A stretch of DNA of 6,306 nt. Origin: an uncultured Prosthecobacter sp. (GTDB taxonomy: Bacteria; Verrucomicrobiota; Verrucomicrobiia; Verrucomicrobiales; Verrucomicrobiaceae). Numbering within the stretch: the first letter of the stretch is position 1; each line of letters starts with the position of its first letter. Under the pieces are notes generated by a model. That model was not told the DNA's origin. It ran no database searches and saw nothing but the letters and a program-made list of their open reading frames with translations. The position numbers and the translations under genes are program-made. Location: contig CALDGV010000065.1 of NCBI GenBank assembly GCA_937941745.1, positions 1 to 6,306 on the forward strand, written 5' to 3'. Shown here piece by piece: positions 5,658 through 6,306 of this stretch.

Positions 5658-6306
5658 CGGGGATCGACACCAGCGCCGCCGCTTTTCTGGCAGGCCTTGT
5701 GACCAGCGTGCACTGTGTTGGCATGTGCGGGCCGCTTTCCTGCTCCTGGGCCGTGTCAGCCCAGGGTGGTGGCTTCCTTCAGGCCACCTCGCTGTATCAC
5801 GCGGGCCGCTTGGTTTCCTATTCGCTCGTGGGTGCCTTGGCCGGGGCAGTGGGCATCATGCCTCTGAAATTCTTCCAGCATGGTGCGGGCATCGTCCTGC
5901 CCTGGCTGCTGGTGCTTGTGTTTGCCCTGGTGGGCATGGGTTTGGATGCGTGGCTGCCGAAGCCGAAGTTTCTCAGCGTCGGCCTACGCCGCTTTCAAAC
6001 GGCGGTGTTTCAAATGAAGGGCACGGTCAGGGCCGCTTTGCTCGGGTTCGGCACTCCGCTCCTGCCGTGTGGTCCTCTCTATGTGATGTTTGCTCTGGCC
6101 ATGGCCAATGGCAGCCCAGGCAAAGGCGCCGGTTTTGCGCTGGCTTTTGGTCTTGGCACCCTGCCGCTGCTCTGGCTCGCCCAGACGCAGCTTCACTGGC
6201 TGGGTGGCAGACTCCAGCCTGCCACCATGCGCAAGGTGCAGCGGTCCCTGGCCCTTGTGGCGGCCGTGATCATGGCTTGGCGGCTGCGTGGCACCCTGGA
6301 CTTCGA
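5654..6306 (+). CDS. TauE/SafE (DsbD_2-like) membrane protein of cbb3 locus, 3' end cut off
   Basis: Polytopic inner-membrane protein of the sulfite exporter TauE/SafE family, in the branch found beside cbb3 oxidase assembly genes and thought to help with metal or thiol handling. In total 217 codons are open to the right edge. The usual length is about 220-240 residues, so little is missing. HCVGMCG (20-26; His20, Cys21, Met24, Cys25) is the signature of this branch. YHAGRLVSY (48-56) and TPLLPCGPLY (134-143) also fit it, the latter placing Cys139 in a second helix as in DsbD-like proteins. About six hydrophobic segments are visible (roughly 8-30, 51-70, 77-98, 127-150, 157-179 and 196-212). 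The ATG at 5654 overlaps the previous stop as ATGA, so translation is probably coupled. The family is confident. A role in copper delivery is inferred from the neighbours and the Cys/His/Met motif; sulfite export would be the alternative reading of the name. Confidence 0.88.
   Translation, partial: MTGIDTSAAAFLAGLVTSVHCVGMCGPLSCSWAVSAQGGGFLQATSLYHAGRLVSYSLVGALAGAVGIMPLKFFQHGAGIVLPWLLVLVFALVGMGLDAWLPKPKFLSVGLRRFQTAVFQMKGTVRAALLGFGTPLLPCGPLYVMFALAMANGSPGKGAGFALAFGLGTLPLLWLAQTQLHWLGGRLQPATMRKVQRSLALVAAVIMAWRLRGTLDF

Overview
The window is a GC-rich bacterial chromosomal segment. It has two blocks of genes pointing away from each other around a control region of about 210 bases (3284-3493). Protein style, codon use and weak Shine-Dalgarno signals suggest a Verrucomicrobiota-type organism (Prosthecobacter or Luteolibacter-like). 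That placement is my impression from the sequence, not a search result. The organism is probably Gram-negative and respires oxygen at low concentration, because the window carries cbb3 oxidase genes and a phosphoethanolamine-transferase-like envelope enzyme.

Left block, minus strand, read from right to left. A GTG-started gene (2378-3283) encodes a kinase-fold protein that resembles the kinase domains of phage and plasmid 'polyvalent' proteins. After 50 bases comes a 596-residue inner-membrane alkaline-phosphatase-superfamily enzyme of the EptA type (536-2326), with its catalytic Thr and metal ligands visible. After another 90 bases comes the first 148 codons of ilvC, ketol-acid reductoisomerase (1-445), which runs off the left edge.

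Right block, plus strand. A cbb3 oxidase subunit III with a single heme c (ccoP, 3494-4087) is followed by ccoG (4112-5533), a membrane ferredoxin-like Cu(II) reductase. Next is a previously uncalled 52-codon single-membrane-span ORF (5499-5657) that starts inside ccoG. Last is a TauE/SafE (DsbD_2-like) membrane protein with an HCVGMCG motif (5654 to the right edge), joined to the small ORF by an ATGA overlap. These four genes look like one translationally linked unit for electron input to, and copper-dependent assembly of, a cbb3 oxidase.

The most notable points are these. ccoP is the first gene of its unit, with no ccoN or ccoO upstream, and it has one CXXCH rather than the canonical two. 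The tiny membrane ORF sits where ccoH/fixH would be expected. The leader between the divergent genes contains two inverted repeats. The kinase-like gene stands alone in an ordinary chromosomal setting. I see no RNA gene, CRISPR array, insertion sequence or other mobile element. No gene-free stretch exceeds about 210 bases.
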